Origin: Saussurea involucrata
Lineage: Eukaryota; Streptophyta; Magnoliopsida; Asterales; Asteraceae
Direction: 5' to 3'
Assembly: GCA_033807775.1 (NCBI GenBank)
Contig: CM066327.1
Coordinates: 76,018,795 to 76,082,794 of the forward strand
Length of the DNA stretch: 64,000 nucleotides
The notes beneath the pieces are model-generated. The model ran no database searches, was not told where the DNA came from, and saw only the letters and a list, made by a program, of their open reading frames with translations. Positions 22,666-33,952 of the stretch are shown here, piece after piece. Position numbers and translations under genes: made by a program. The first letter of the stretch is position 1. Each line of letters opens with the position of its first letter.

Positions 22666-22952
22666 TAAGCTTTGAGAAAAAACTTTTGAAAAGAAAACCA
22701 AGCAGTGATGAAGTTAGACAAACCATTAGAAATATAGATGTTCACAACAACAGAAAGTTAACTAAATTCATGGCTTCAAATCGGCAGTGAAGTATAATTG
22801 CTTTTAGACCAAATCCATGAGCTTCTACAACATCCTACCTGTTCATCTCCTATATGTGATCTGTCCAGCTATAATCATATCATTGTAATTTGTTGGTACC
22901 GATGTCCGCATATAGATCAAGGTTACCCGACTCGATATCAGGTTTGTAAAAG
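22666..22952. other. Intergenic, nothing recognised
   Basis: No ORF with family resemblance and no repeat structure. Confidence 0.4.
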
Positions 22953-23218
22953 TAAAATCGATTAAACCAAAAATTGTAAAAGAAAAGAGGAAGAAACATC
23001 GATTAAACCAAAATCAATCAGAGCCAAAATCGGTTTGTGTCAAACCAAAATCGATCGAAGCTTCATCAAAGAAGAAACATAATCGATTAAACCAAAAATC
23101 GATCAGAGCTAAACTCGATTAGACCAAAATCGATCAGAGCCAAAATCGATCAGACCCAAATCAAACAGAAACAAAATCGATTAAACCAAAAATCGACTAA
23201 ACCAAAATCGGACAACCA
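22953..23218. repeat. Degenerate minisatellite (ATCGATTAAACCAAA unit)
   Basis: About 265 bp of variants of AATCGATTAAACCAAAA and AATCGATCAGAGCCAAA, roughly 16-17 bp each, in head-to-tail order with interruptions. ATCGAT is itself palindromic. Noncoding. Confidence 0.8.
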
Positions 23219-23507
23219 AAAAAAAGGTATAGAAATCTAACCTGATTATAAAAAACCCTTGAAGAAACTGATTTGAATCCATCTGCAGGTTATAAATGGC
23301 CTGCATATTTCGCCTTGGAGGAGTCTTGGAGTGCGGAGAGTAGGCGAAGAGTCGTCTTTGATAAAAGGAATGATGGTCTGGAGCGTGGTTGTGGCAGATA
23401 TAAGCGTGTTGTATTGTATAAGTTTGTTGTGCTTTGTTGTATTTATTTAATGATAATAAAATGTAATGATTAGGCGGCTATAAAGTAGTATAGATAAAGT
23501 TCTCACT
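23219..23507. other. Spacer between minisatellite and foldback element
   Basis: Holds a 66-codon open frame (23273-23473) with no recognisable family; probably not a gene. Confidence 0.4.
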
Positions 23508-23977
23508 TTTAAATTTAAGGAGGGTTGCTAACCCTATCCCTGCCAAATGTATATCCCGTGCACATTGTCCCTCTCTCACAAACCAAAATCAATTAAACTA
23601 TTTACATTTTACACCCTTATACTTATTTAGTTACTTTACTTTATACATTTTACTTTTTTAATTTTCATTTTACACATTTATTATATTAACACATATAATT
23701 GTATATTAGTTAAAATACGTTAAAAATTATGTTTTAATTTTAACAAGTTATACCATTATAATCGTCTCTTCGATACGTTCGAAATGAGCCTAATATTGAA
23801 TTTTTTTGATTTAATTATTTTATTATATATCATACATCTCTTACTTTTTCAATTTTCGTTTTACATTTTATCACATTAACATAATAATCATATATTAACT
23901 AAAATATGTTTAAAAATATACGTTTTAACATATCACATTAACATACATAATTACGTTAAAATACGTTAAGTAATTTG

Positions 23978-24080
23978 AAGCCAAACCGACCCAACCCGCC
24001 AACCCAATCAAAAGATTTCTTATAAAGATTTTGTTTATAAATGCGACATTATGGGTTGGCGGGTTGGGTCTGTTTGGCTT
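23978..24080. repeat. 29-bp inverted repeat hairpin
   Basis: Arms 23978-24006 (AAGCCAAACCGACCCAACCC...) and 24052-24080 pair with one mismatch, separated by 45 bp. Inside the foldback element; could form a stable RNA hairpin. Confidence 0.88.
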
Positions 24081-24127
24081 GGGGTTAACCTGTTATCAAC
24101 CCAATATATGCGGGTTGGTGAAAAATA

Positions 24128-24285
24128 GTATCGATAAACGAACGAACACGAACGGTAAACGAACGAGATTTTTTGTGTTCATGTTCGTTTGTTAAGAATT
24201 TTTGTTTGTTCGTGTTCGTTTATGTTCGTTCATTAAGAGTTAAACGAACGAACTTAAATGAACATAAACGAACGTAAACGAAAGA
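24128..24285. repeat. GAACGAACA/TGTTCGTTC foldback repeat
   Basis: Alternating runs of ACGAACGAACACGAACG and GTTTGTTCGTGTTCGTTTAT that pair with each other; simple-sequence foldback. Confidence 0.8.
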
Positions 24286-24490
24286 AAGTACCTTAACAAA
24301 ATGAAAAACCGGATTAACTTAAGAGGTATAAAAAATAAATTCTAAAAGATCAATTTACTTGATGATTTTACACATTAATTTCATATTATATTAATATACG
24401 TTTTATCTTGTGAAGTATTTTTTCTCTAACAAAATACGTTTTAACATATCACATTAACATACATAATTACGTAAAAATACGTTAAGGAAT

Positions 24491-24493
<3 letters not shown>

Positions 24494-24541
<48 letters not shown>
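24494..24541. repeat. (AT)n microsatellite
   Basis: About 24 uninterrupted AT units after GAATTCG. Confidence 0.97.
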
Positions 24542-24543
<2 letters not shown>

Positions 24544-25536
24544 AACGTTATTCGTTTAATAATTTGATTTAAAATAAAGTAAAGTTATTGACTCGAATTT
24601 TAAGTTTAGGTTTTCGAATTGCTTCGGGTTCAGATTAGTCGAATTTCGGGTTAGTGTCTGTAAGAAATTAGAAAACATTTCGATGGGCCTAGAAATGGCT
24701 AAATAGGTCCAACCCAACCCGAGACATACTTGGAACTGAGACTGACCGACTCGATACGGGACCGGTTATGATGCGACGATTCTTAACTAGTTACGATTTT
24801 CATCACAAGGACCGGTCCGGGACTGACTATATTTTTTATTTACAAATTTATTTTTTTAATGCATTTTGAAGTTTATTTTTAAATGTATTTTAAATTTATT
24901 TGATTGAAGATCAAAATGTATTTTTAAGTGTATCGTATTAAGAGTGTAAAACGAAAATTGAAAAAGTAAATTAAATAACTAAATATAATTGAGAACCAAA
25001 TGCACGGCTCCGCGATCACGGGTTAGATCGCGGGATCTTGGGGCATTTTTGCAAATCAGGAGAGGGATGAGGTATTTGTGTAAGTGAAAAATGAACTTGT
25101 GGCATTTAATTTAATTTTTGCAAAACTGTTGTAGATGCTGTGAGAACATAATGTGAGTGATATGTATATGTGTACAAAATAAGAAGGTATCGACTAATAA
25201 CAATATAAACGTATGACGTATAATAATATAATTAAATCAAAAAAATCAATATTAAGCTCATTTCGAAGGTATCGATGAGACGATTATAATGACGTAACTT
25301 GTTTAAATAAAAAAGTCTTTTTAACGTATTTTAGTTAATATACGATTATATATGTTAATATAATAAAGATGTAAAATGAAAAATAGAAAACTAAAAGGTA
25401 TAAAGTTAATTTATTAAATAAATATAGGGGTGTAAAATGTAAATTTTAAATAAAAAATAAAAAAATAAAGTATGTAAGAGGGGGGTGTACAAAAATGTGG
25501 CAGGGGGTAGGATTAGAATTTGCCAATTTAAGTAAT

Positions 25537-26049
25537 CATGTTTTAGATAGTGGTACATCCAGCTTTAGAAAAGTTGTTTTTAAGAGTTTAAGAAAATATG
25601 TATTATAAAATAGTACATATAGGGGTTAAATCAAATGAGAATCATTAAAAAGTTGAGCACCATAAGAACCACTCTAATCCATAAATTAATTTATAATCAA
25701 TGGTCATTAACTTAGATATACATTTGTAAAATTAGCAAGCTTAAGGGTTAATATCGTCAATTTAGAAAAAAGTCAAAGGGTGTCCAAGACAAATAATTTT
25801 TTGTTTTAAAAGACGCCGAAATTTTATATTCATTTTCTTATTGAGTTATCTCAATGTTTTTTTTTGTTTTTTATAATTAAAATAAAACTCTATTTTTATT
25901 AAAAAATATTTAACTACAATAAAGTTTAAATAAAAAATATTATACCAAATATAGATTAAAATTTATTTTCTTTATTTTAACATCAATACTATTATATATT
26001 TTCTAAGAATTTTTAATCTTTATAAATTTTATGTGAAATATGTAGTTAT
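25537..26049. other. AT-rich intergenic, nothing recognised
   Basis: Very AT-rich, no ORF and no named repeat. Confidence 0.5.
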
Positions 26050-26054
26050 TTTAA

Positions 26055-26428
26055 TCATGTGTTGTTTCAGTATATGAAACAAAAATTCAATATTGCATGT
26101 GGCGTAAAACGTCATGGTGAAACAACACTATTATTTCATTCTATGTTGTTTCATTATGTGAAACAAAACTTCAGTCTTTTATGTTGTGTTTCAAATCAAT
26201 GACGTTTTTTTCGCATTATGAAACACAATACATCATTTCATATTGTGTTGCTTCATAATGTGAATCAACATTTTACTATTTCATGTGAACGACTCTGTTG
26301 TATTCCTTAGTGTGATGCTACACTTAAGTGTTACCAATATGTTGTTTCACATAATGAAACAAAAATAATGTATTTTCATACTATGAAACAACACCAGATT
26401 ATTTCATTCTATGTTGTTTCATTATGTG
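26055..26428. repeat. Cluster of GTTTCAnnnnTGAAAC palindromes
   Basis: About eight imperfect palindromes in 375 bp, for example TGTTTCAGTATATGAAACA, TTGTTTCATTATGTGAAACA and TTGTTTCACATAATGAAACA, plus half-sites. Spacing is irregular and intervening sequence differs, so this is not an ordinary tandem repeat. No ORF. It abuts the Harbinger terminus at 26429. Confidence 0.8.
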
Positions 26429-26797
26429 AAGGCTTTGTTTGGCAAACTAGCTGATAAGCTAGCTGATGAACTACATACGTTTGGCAAAAACTAGCTGATA
26501 AGCTAGCTGGTAAATGTAAAATAACCAAAAAAGACATGCTTAAAAATTATTCAAATTTAACATTTTATAATTAAACAAATAATGTTTTATAGTAAAACAC
26601 CAGTGTATTTTTAAAATTATATAATTAAAATAAACCACTAACATATTTTTAACATCATATAATTAAAATAAACCACCAACACATGAAATCATATTAAAAT
26701 CCATAGCAACAAAAATAATAAGGGTTTTTAACATCATATTTAAATAACTAGCAATAAGAACAATAATAACCTAGTAACATATTTCAATTACTTAGGT

Positions 26798-28045
26798 TTA
26801 ATAGACATTATTTGCATTCCATATCATATTTGCAATGTTGTTACGAAGTTCTCGTATCTCATTGCTTGACCCTCGCATGTTACCTTGATTAAAACTTGTT
26901 TCACCATCTAACTCTTCCATAGGTATGTAATCACGATGTTGTTGAACAATGTTGAAAACCATATCTTCCGCGTCATTCCTTCTAATATAATTATGAAGAG
27001 CAAATGTTGCCATTATAACATCTATTTGTGCTGTCTCGCTAAACCTTGGCATTCTATTCAATATTTTCCACCTCTTCTTCAAGACTCCAAATGATCGTTC
27101 AATACAACTCCGGGGAGATGAATGTACATGGTTGAAAGCCTCTTCAACATTAGTTGGAAGCACATGTTCAAATTGTGATCGGTGATATCTAATACGAGAA
27201 TATGGTGATATATATCCTTTTCGGTAAGGATATCCTTTGTCTACTATGTAATATTTTCCTACGAGAAAGAGAAAACAATTTTCATGAGGTTATTAACAAA
27301 TAAGTTACAAAAGAATATCAAATTAGTTGTACCTTCTGGTGGCTTAGGAAATTTCATAGATGGTGTCTCAATTGCATAAATGAAGACTCGGGTATCATGT
27401 GTTGATCCTTCCCACCCAACAGATACGAACATAAAACACATGTCAAAGTCACATACGACCATTACATTGAAGGTAGGAACTCCTTTTCTGCCCCTATATC
27501 TCATTTGGTCTGCGACTGGAATACAAGCATCTATATGAGTGCCGTCAATGCACCCGATACAGTCATGTAAACAAAATTGATTGAATTACTATTTATAAAC
27601 TTGAGGTAATCATAGTTAATATATAAATAAGCATTTACCTTGAAGTACGACATGTATCTACTGTCATTTTCAATATGTGGTGGTATGCATTGAAATGTTG
27701 AATCTTTCGGTTTAATATAGTTACGGGCAAGACCCATGAATCCTTTGCTCCGTCCACATATGGATTCCAACACATCATGAAAAGCTGACTAATTGTTTCT
27801 CCAGAGCGTTGGAACCTTTCACTAACATCTCTGTTTGAAAGACCTAAAGCAAGTGTATACAAGAATATTCCAACATTTTCTTCCATCGAGATTTTACAAC
27901 TTGACGTTAACCCATACTTTTGTTGTAACTCTTCACAAAGTTGCATAAACAGACTTGCACTCATTCGAAAGGCATTAACACACTGGATTGGATGACCACT
28001 CAAAAGTTCCTTCATCCATGCATGTCCCGTTTGTGTCGATGTCAT
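26798..28045 (-). pseudogene. PIF/Harbinger transposase (ALP1-like, DDE)
   Basis: Read from the minus strand as several exon-like blocks. The N-terminal block (27635-28045) has CVNAFRMSASLFMQLCEELQ and the helix-turn-helix-like NRDVSERFQRSGETISQLF. The catalytic Asp lies in DCIGCIDGTHI, visible just before an intron-like gap at about 27570-27640. Next come RGRKGVPTFNVMVVCDFDMC and WEGSTHDTRVF (second Asp), then VDKGYPYRKGYISPY. The final block (26798-27163) has SCIERSFGVLKKRWKIL (Glu) and ATFALHNYIRRND. Introns near 27560-27640 and 27180-27330 are likely, with GTAAAT at the first donor. A frame change at about 27773 and a poor acceptor (CATG for CAG) suggest decay, although all three acidic residues remain. 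Confidence 0.87.
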
Positions 28046-28261
28046 GCATGGCTCCTTGTGAATACGAGGGTAGTAATAAGTAACTAGTGCTACATTTTCT
28101 TCAAATTAGGCAAGTCCAAAAGTAAATGAAGTTGGTTCCTTTGAGTGTCATCCGGTGTAAGCTGTAACGATATTAAGATTTTTAAATCAAACACAATACA
28201 ATCCAAGTACAAAGTATTACCAGCACACAAATAATAAGTTGTAACGATATTTAAGTTTTTT

Positions 28262-28441
28262 AAATCAAAATGTACCATACTATTACAAAAGATACCATCA
28301 CAAAAGATACCACTACAAAAGATACCATCATATAAAGTTGATATACCATACTACTACAAAAGCTACCATCACAAAGATAGCATCACATAGATACCATCAC
28401 ATAAAGTTTAAAATATACCATACTACTACAAAAAATACCAA
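28262..28441. repeat. Degenerate short tandem repeat (CAAAAGATACCATCA)
   Basis: About a dozen variants of ACTACAAAAGATACCATCAC in head-to-tail order, with a larger repeat of ATACCATACTACTACAAAA. Between the two Harbinger ORFs. Confidence 0.8.
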
Positions 28442-28451
28442 CCTAAAATAT

Positions 28452-28720
28452 TCAAATCATGCCTTGTGTTTTAGCAAACTCCAACCAAGATAACCTAGCA
28501 TCATCACTCGGCATCTTAGGGAAGATTTCCCTACTAGTGGGATACCGAAACATGAGCATCGCATGACACCAAGTATCTCCGCCAACCTCAAAAGCACTAT
28601 TTGCAGTTATCGATTCATAATGTCCATAATTTGATCAATACTTACCTCATCCTTTTTAGTGTTGGTCCCTTGCTTGATCAAACTCATAATTTCAGAATGT
28701 CTTCGTCAACCTTTTTTAAA
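28452..28720 (-). pseudogene. Harbinger Myb/SANT-like ORF, C-terminal remnant
   Basis: The minus strand encodes SITANSAFEVGGDTWCHAMLM, then PTSREIFPKMPSDDARLSWL and a stop after EFAKTQGMI at 28452-28454. This matches the C-terminal region of Myb/SANT-like proteins carried by plant Harbinger elements and of their host relatives (L10-interacting MYB-like). The upstream part (28620-28720) is frameshifted and the Myb domain is missing, probably removed by the Gypsy insertion at 28728. The partner protein normally assists transposase DNA binding. Confidence 0.72.
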
Positions 28721-28727
28721 TGTTGCC

Positions 28728-29562
28728 TGTTTGGGTAAAAATCCACACCTCACGATCGACGATGAATAACTCATATGACATTTATATAAGACCATTCTTG
28801 TATTAAGATAAGGTCCTGCATGTTATTTACAATCGAATATTTGGTCGTACATTTCCATGATGGTCGTAAGTTCCATACGACCGACGTCCAGAACTCTAGA
28901 CGGTCATACGATTATACTAACCGTTAACAGTCAACATCCGCTTTCTTTGTTCCATTAATGCAGGTCCACGAGCAATCATGGTAAAACGGCCAGTAACGGA
29001 CGAGCTCTTAGTGGCATTAAAGACCCGACGACGGTTACAAACAGGTCATCAAGACACATTTATTGCTGCCAGAAGCTATATAAAGGCCTGCTCCACATTC
29101 GAACGAGACACATCGAAACAACTGACAATCTACGCAACATCTGAATTCAACATTTTTACACTCTCAACATTCTTACATCAGAAGCATTTGAACGAATATC
29201 ACTCTCGCAAGTTTCGCACGACGAGCAGTTCAATTCGCACGACAACAATTCATTTCGCACGATTTACGCACGACGCACAACATTAGCTTACGATTAAGTT
29301 TGTTTTTATTCTTATTGTAATCTGTTGTACACAAAACACTTGTTACCAAAGGATTTTGCCTCTGTTTGGCGATCATAGTGCACCATCGACTCTCACAAGT
29401 CGACCGCGTTTTTTCCCCTCGTTTGGGTTTTCCGTGTCACCAATTCTTCTGTCTTATTTACTTTTTCGCGATTGCGTTGGTTGTCTTGAGATCCCTTTCT
29501 TTAGTTGTTAAAAGTTCCACATCAACCTTAAGTTATCCTTTGGGTGAGTTTTGGCATTAACA
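28728..29562 (+). repeat. Element E 5' LTR
   Basis: Starts TGTTTGGGTAAAAATCC and ends TTTTGGCATTAACA; 835 bp. TATATAA at 29077-29083 is the likely TATA box. TTCGCACGA recurs at 29210-29280. The primer site TGGCGCCATCCGTGGGAC starts at 29566; I do not assign the tRNA. Confidence 0.9.
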
Positions 29563-29655
29563 GTTTGGCGCCATCCGTGGGACCCCATCTAGAGAAAATC
29601 TCAAGCCAAGCATACATCGCTCTAACGATCTTGTGAAGTCTTGTTTTACAAGAAA

Positions 29656-30382
29656 ATGGCAGCCCAACAAGATCCTATGGCACAACTGTACGCGGAGCTG
29701 AACTCTGCACGAAGTCAGATCCAAGCACTGAACGAGCAGAACCAAAAGGCAGCCGCAGAAATTGCTTCTCTGAGGAATCCGGCGATTGGCAATTCCTTTG
29801 GACCTCAGAACAGTCCCCGACCTACAGGTGCACCTTTCGTAAGGCCACCATTCCAGGCAGGTCCAGGGCCATTTGTCAACAATCCTCCCTTTGGACAACT
29901 TCCTCCGCAGCATTTGAGGCCGCCACCGCTGTACAATGGAGCCATACCATATCATATCCCAACAATCTCGCAACCTACAATGACGATCCCCATGAACTTC
30001 CCCTTTAACGGAGAAGCCAATGGTTCGTCGTATAGAAATGGCTTCTACACGACAGTCGGCATGACAATTCAAGACTCGGTAGTCATTCCCCCGACGGGTG
30101 CAACCCCCGATCCTAACGACCCCATCGCCCAACGACTCAGGTTATTGGAGGATCAGAACGAAAAGATGTTGTCGCTACTTTCAAAGTTACCTGGTGTCGC
30201 CGTCCCCGTCGACGTCGAGCCCCTCACAGAATTCCAAGCGTCGCCTTTTGTCGATAAGATAGCAAATGTCGACGTTCCAAAGAAGTACAACATTCATGCT
30301 TTTACGCCCAAGTATTCAGGAATAACTGATCCAACGGAGCACATTGCCCAGTATAAACAATTGATGTGGACAACGTCAATCC
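29656..30382 (+). pseudogene. gag: Element E gag, truncated
   Basis: The ATG at 29656 follows AGAAA and encodes MAAQQDPMAQLYAELNSARS, a coiled-coil-like start as in element C Gag. A Pro/Gly/Gln-rich region follows, then the start of the capsid domain: KYNIHAFTPKYSGITDPTEH and YKQLMWTTSIL. In element C the same place reads MWTISIPHMYQEVCM, so homology breaks at MWTTSI, exactly where element F begins. It cannot make complete Gag. Confidence 0.9.
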
Positions 30383-31637
30383 TGTTAATGCCAAAAATTG
30401 CACAAAAGTACAACTTAAGGTCGATGTGGACATTTAACAACTAAAGAAACGTATCTCAAGCCAAACAACATAATTGCGAGGAAAAAGTAAAAGATACAGG
30501 AGATTTGGTGACGCGGAAAACCCCGAAACAAGGAAAAAAACCGCGGTCGACTGTGTGAGAGTCGACAGTGCACTATGGTCGCCAAACAGGGGAGAAAGTC
30601 CCTTGGAAACAAGTATTTTGTGTACAATAAGTTACAATTATAGAAAAAGTAAACTTAGTCGTGTGCAAATGACGTGTGTCGTGCGTAAAAACGTGCGAAA
30701 TAAGCTGTTGTCGTGCGGTTCAAACTGCCGTCGTGCGACACTTGCATTAGCGAGACGTGCTCGAATGCTCTGTTGTATTGAGAGGGAAATGTAGAAGTAA
30801 GTGTAAGTCGTTCTCCCACTCCCTTGATGTCCGGGGGCCTTTATATAGCTTCGATCGGTAATAAATGAGTTTTAATGGTTGGTCTTGTAACCGCTGTCGA
30901 CATTAAATGCGCTTTGATGATCGATTTTGTAACCGCTGTCGAGTCTTTAATGTCATTAAGAGCTCGTCCGTTACTGACCGTTGTACCATAATGGCTTGTA
31001 GACCTGCATTAATGAATAAAAGAAACGGCCGTTGACCATTAATGGTTAGTGTAATCGTAAGACCGTCTTGAGTTTTGGACGTCGGTCTTATGGAGCATAC
31101 GACCGTCGCCGACATACAAGACCATGTATATGACTGTAAACGTCTTGTAAGACCTTATTTTAATATAAGAATAGTCTTATGGAAATGTCGCAAGATTAGG
31201 ATGAAAATGTCGTAGAACTAGGTCGTAAGATCAGGTCGCAGGACCAGGATGTCAGGACAATGCTGTCGCAGGACCAAAGCGATATAAGACTGATGACAGG
31301 AGACTATCGACGTAAGACCAACGAGTCATAACTGGCGACACATAACTGGCGACATAAGACTAGCGACGTAAGACTAGTAACATAAGACTAGTAACGTAAG
31401 ACGTAAGACTAGTGACATGCGACATGTGACGTACGACGTGCGACGTATAATATGCGACATGGCGCAAAGATACTATTTCGGATGACTATTGACACAAGAT
31501 GTCGTATGAAGATAATGGGTATTACCCTTGTTGGTTGGCGGTATGATTGTTGTAGATATTAGGGTAATCAAGGTCCATGGGTCATGTCGAGGGAATTTCC
31601 CAAGTTGGTCGAGGGTGTGATTTTTTTACCCAAACAG
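30383..31637 (-). repeat. Element F LTR (inverted), 1255 bp with internal minisatellite
   Basis: On the plus strand it begins TGTTAATGCCAAAAATTG and ends TTTTTTTACCCAAACA, the reverse of the family ends. It is about 420 bp longer than element E's LTR, largely from the degenerate GAC(G/A)TAAGACTAGTAAC array at 31322-31465. The TATA-like sequence on the minus strand (CTATATAAAGG) is at about 30840-30850. Confidence 0.88.
31322..31465. repeat. Minisatellite in the F LTR
   Basis: Variants of GACATAAGACTAGTAAC and GACGTGCGACGTA repeat about 8-10 times. It lies in the U3 side of the inverted LTR. Not present in the LTRs of E, A, B or C. Confidence 0.8.
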
Positions 31638-32044
31638 TTAGCCCCCCGAGATTTGAATTTCAAAGCCATTTGAATTTCAGATCTCGTACCAATGTGTTTC
31701 TATGGAAACGTGTCACTTTTGCTAATTGGATCATTTAGAAGAAAATCGACTTGGTCAGCTAGAATGTTTTCTAAGTTGCGACGATCGAAAGATGACCTTT
31801 AATGCGCAAGTTACTTATGGTATTCATCCACTAATGTGAAGGATGAAAAACTAACGACGATCGTAAGACGATCTTAAAACACAAGGATCTGACGATGATC
31901 AATCAAAATGAGACGTATGGATCGGGAGTCAATCGTAAGACGATTGAGCCGAAATAAAGCTTGGCGGCGATCATAAGATGATCGAACCAAGATAAAATTT
32001 AAGAATCTTGTGATACAGCCGTTCAAGATTTATGTTCTAGCGTT
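31638..32044 (-). other. Element F 3' untranslated region
   Basis: No ORF. Contains repeated GATCGTAAGACGATC-like short palindromes (about 31858-31985, e.g. CGATCGTAAGACGATCTTA). Confidence 0.7.
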
Positions 32045-32942
32045 TGTTTGGGCAAAAAATCACCAGTCTCGACCACGACCAAGAAAGGTAAGACACATGT
32101 TATGAACTATACCTTGTATTAAGATAAGGCCCAGACAAAGACCCAAAAAATCTTCGTCGTCCCCCCTAAAAGGTAAGTCGAGAGTTCCTCACGACACTCG
32201 ACCTCGACGTCGCCTAGCTCACACGACCGTCGCATAAAAACCATGCAACCTCGACCGACTAACGCGCTATACGACTGTTATGTTTTGTTCAGTGTTTAAT
32301 GCAGGAGTCAACACCATTGATGGACAACGGCTATAACCGAAAGAATCAATTAAAGAACATCAATTCCAGCATTAAAGACACCGACCGTTACGACAGCTAT
32401 CAAAGTCCATAATTATCCAATTAAAGTGCCCAAAGACTATAAATTCCAAGCTTAATCCTCAGTTCAGGGGACATCGAATAACACAGAGAGGAACACAGAT
32501 ACAACGCAGAACATCAGACACAAGCACTTGAACTCCGAAGAACACTTGAAGCACAGAAATCGCTCGCAGAAGAATCGCTCTCGACGCACGACATCAGCAC
32601 ACGACACACAGTTTAAACACACGACGCACACTGTTTTACATTAGAAAACACTTGTAACTTTACATTTTGAAGTCTTTCCTTCATTTGTATTGTAATCTCT
32701 GTATGATCGACACCTGGAACACCAAGGACATCGCCCCTGTTTGGCGACCATAGTGCAGCGACGACATCCACTGTCGTCCGCAGGTTTTTTCCTCGTTGAG
32801 GTTTTTCCTGCGTCATCAAATTCTCTGTCTCGTTTATATTTTTGTCTTGGTCGCACGCCTTTGTCGAACGATTCCTTTCTTTAGTTGTTAAAGTCCACAT
32901 CGACTTTAAGTTGTCCCTTTGGTGCGATTTTTGGCATTAACA
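32045..32942 (+). repeat. Element A 5' LTR
   Basis: 898 bp, TGTTTGGGCAAAAAATCACC to GGCATTAACA. TATA-like TATAAAT at 32438-32444. Primer site TGGCGCCATCCGTGGGAC from 32946. Confidence 0.92.
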
Positions 32943-33043
32943 GTTTGGCGCCATCCGTGGGACCCCATCTAGAGAAAATCTTCGACAAACGTGCGTCCTA
33001 CTGACATTTTCTTGCAGTTTCTTCTATTCTCTATTTCAGGAAA

Positions 33044-33952
33044 ATGGTGAATAATGGAAACTCCGAACAAGCCGCTGTCCCAGCACATGAGGGGCTCAAA
33101 AATGCACAAGGTGCACTTGAAGCAGTCAACGATTATCGCCTGGAGGAAGTCGTTCTAGATCCAAGCAAGCCTGACCAAAAAGTCTTTATCAGGTCGTCTC
33201 TCAATCCTTGCCTCAGGGAAAAGTTAATATCTTTTTTACAGGAACATGCTGATTGTTTCGCCTGGTCGCATGAAGATATGGTCGGCATAGATCCTGACGT
33301 CATCTCCCACAACCTCAACGTCGACCCGTCGTTTAAACCTATCAAGCAGAAGCGACGAAAATTTGCTCCTGAAAGGAATAAGGTGATAAATGACGAAGTC
33401 GACAACCTTCTCAAGACAGGGAAGATTCGAGAGGTAAAATACCCCGATTGGCTTGCTAACGTCGTGGTTGTAGCGAAGAAGAATGGAAAGTGGAGGGTCT
33501 GTATCGACTTCACAGACCTCAATAAAGCTTGTCCAAAAGATCCTTTTCCATTACCTCACATCGACGCCATGGTCGACGCGACAGCGGGGCACGAACTACT
33601 GATGTTCATGGATGCCTATTCCGGATACAATCAAATCTTAATGCACGTCAAGGACCAAGAATAAATCGCATTTATGACAGATCGATGTATTTATTGTTAT
33701 AAGGTTATGCCTTTCGGACTAAAAAATGCAGGATCTACTTACCATCCTGGTGAACAAGATGTTCAAAGATCGTCTTGGCGACACGATGGAAGTGTACATC
33801 GACGATATGTTGGTCAAGTCGAAGCAAGCTATCGACCACGTCGAGCATTTGAAACAATCGTTCGACATCCTTCGGGAATACAGCATGAAGCTTAACCCTA
33901 CGAATTGTTCCTTCGGTGTCAGTGCTGGGAAATTCCTGGGATACATGGTCAC
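33044..33952 (+). pseudogene. pol: Element A pol, reverse transcriptase first part
   Basis: The ATG at 33044 directly follows a pyrimidine-rich leader ending TTTCAGGAAA. About 45 residues (MVNNGNSEQAAVPAHEGLKN...) lead straight into the RT region: FAWSHEDMVGIDPDVISHNL, KQKRRKFAPERNKVI, NGKWRVCIDFTDLNKACPKD and FMDAYSGYNQI. A TAA at 33662-33664 and a frameshift near 33745 break it, then VYIDDMLVKS (catalytic YIDD) and LNPTNCSFGVSAGKFLGYMV follow in a new frame. Gag and protease, normally upstream in one polyprotein, are absent. Continues at 51413. Confidence 0.93.

Larger units (their letters stand above)
23508..25536. mobile_element. Foldback element with about 350-bp imperfect inverted arms
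   Basis: The left arm (about 23508-23900) and right arm (about 25185-25536) are inverted copies. Outer pair: AACCCTATCCCTGCCA versus the reverse complement of the right end, AATCCTACCCCCTGCCA; CACATTGTCCCTCTCT versus TGTACACCCCCCTCTT. Inner pair: AATCGTCTCTTCGATACGTT versus AATCGTCTCATCGATACCTT, then GAAATGAGC(C/T)TAATATTGA. No transposase ORF and no clear target duplication. The same arm sequence occurs in the Helitron around Copia-1 (2880-2980, 18171-18300). Boundaries approximate. Confidence 0.65.
26429..28727 (-). mobile_element. PIF/Harbinger transposon, right end missing
   Basis: The left end begins GGCTTTGTTTGGCAAACTAG, typical of plant PIF/Harbinger or hAT-like ends, with subterminal repeats CTAGCTGATAAGCTAGCTG at about 26446 and 26490. 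Inside are a minus-strand DDE transposase (26798-28045) and, upstream of it, the C-terminal remnant of a Myb/SANT-like protein (28452-28720). This two-gene layout is diagnostic of the superfamily. No matching right terminus is present; the element is cut at the Gypsy LTR starting at 28728. Confidence 0.82.
28728..30382 (+). mobile_element. Tat-like Gypsy element E, 5' part
   Basis: 5' LTR (28728-29562), primer site and the first 242 codons of gag, then abrupt replacement at 30383 by the inverted LTR of element F. The rest of E is not visible here. It is the outermost recognisable member of the Gypsy nest and lies in the Harbinger transposon. Confidence 0.88.
30383..32044 (-). mobile_element. 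Tat-like Gypsy element F, 3' part, inverted
   Basis: In minus orientation this is a 3' untranslated region with a polypurine tract (AAATCTCGGGGGGC, about 31640-31655) followed by the 3' LTR. Its LTR end cuts element E gag at 30382/30383. On the other side element A begins at 32045, so the rest of F is displaced or lost. Target duplication cannot be tested. Confidence 0.82.

Noticed and set aside
22953..23218. CRISPR-like array
   Set aside because: Unit lengths vary, spacers are not unique, and the context is a plant nuclear genome; it is a degenerate minisatellite.
23273..23473. 66-codon ORF after the minisatellite
   Set aside because: No homology pattern, no promoter or context; expected by chance.
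28090..28278. Small minus-strand ORF between the Harbinger genes
   Set aside because: Low-complexity, overlaps the short tandem repeat, no family match.
30383..31637. Solo LTR of element F
   Set aside because: Flanks differ (AATCC versus GTTAG), and a polypurine tract borders its inner side, so it is the 3' end of a larger inverted element.
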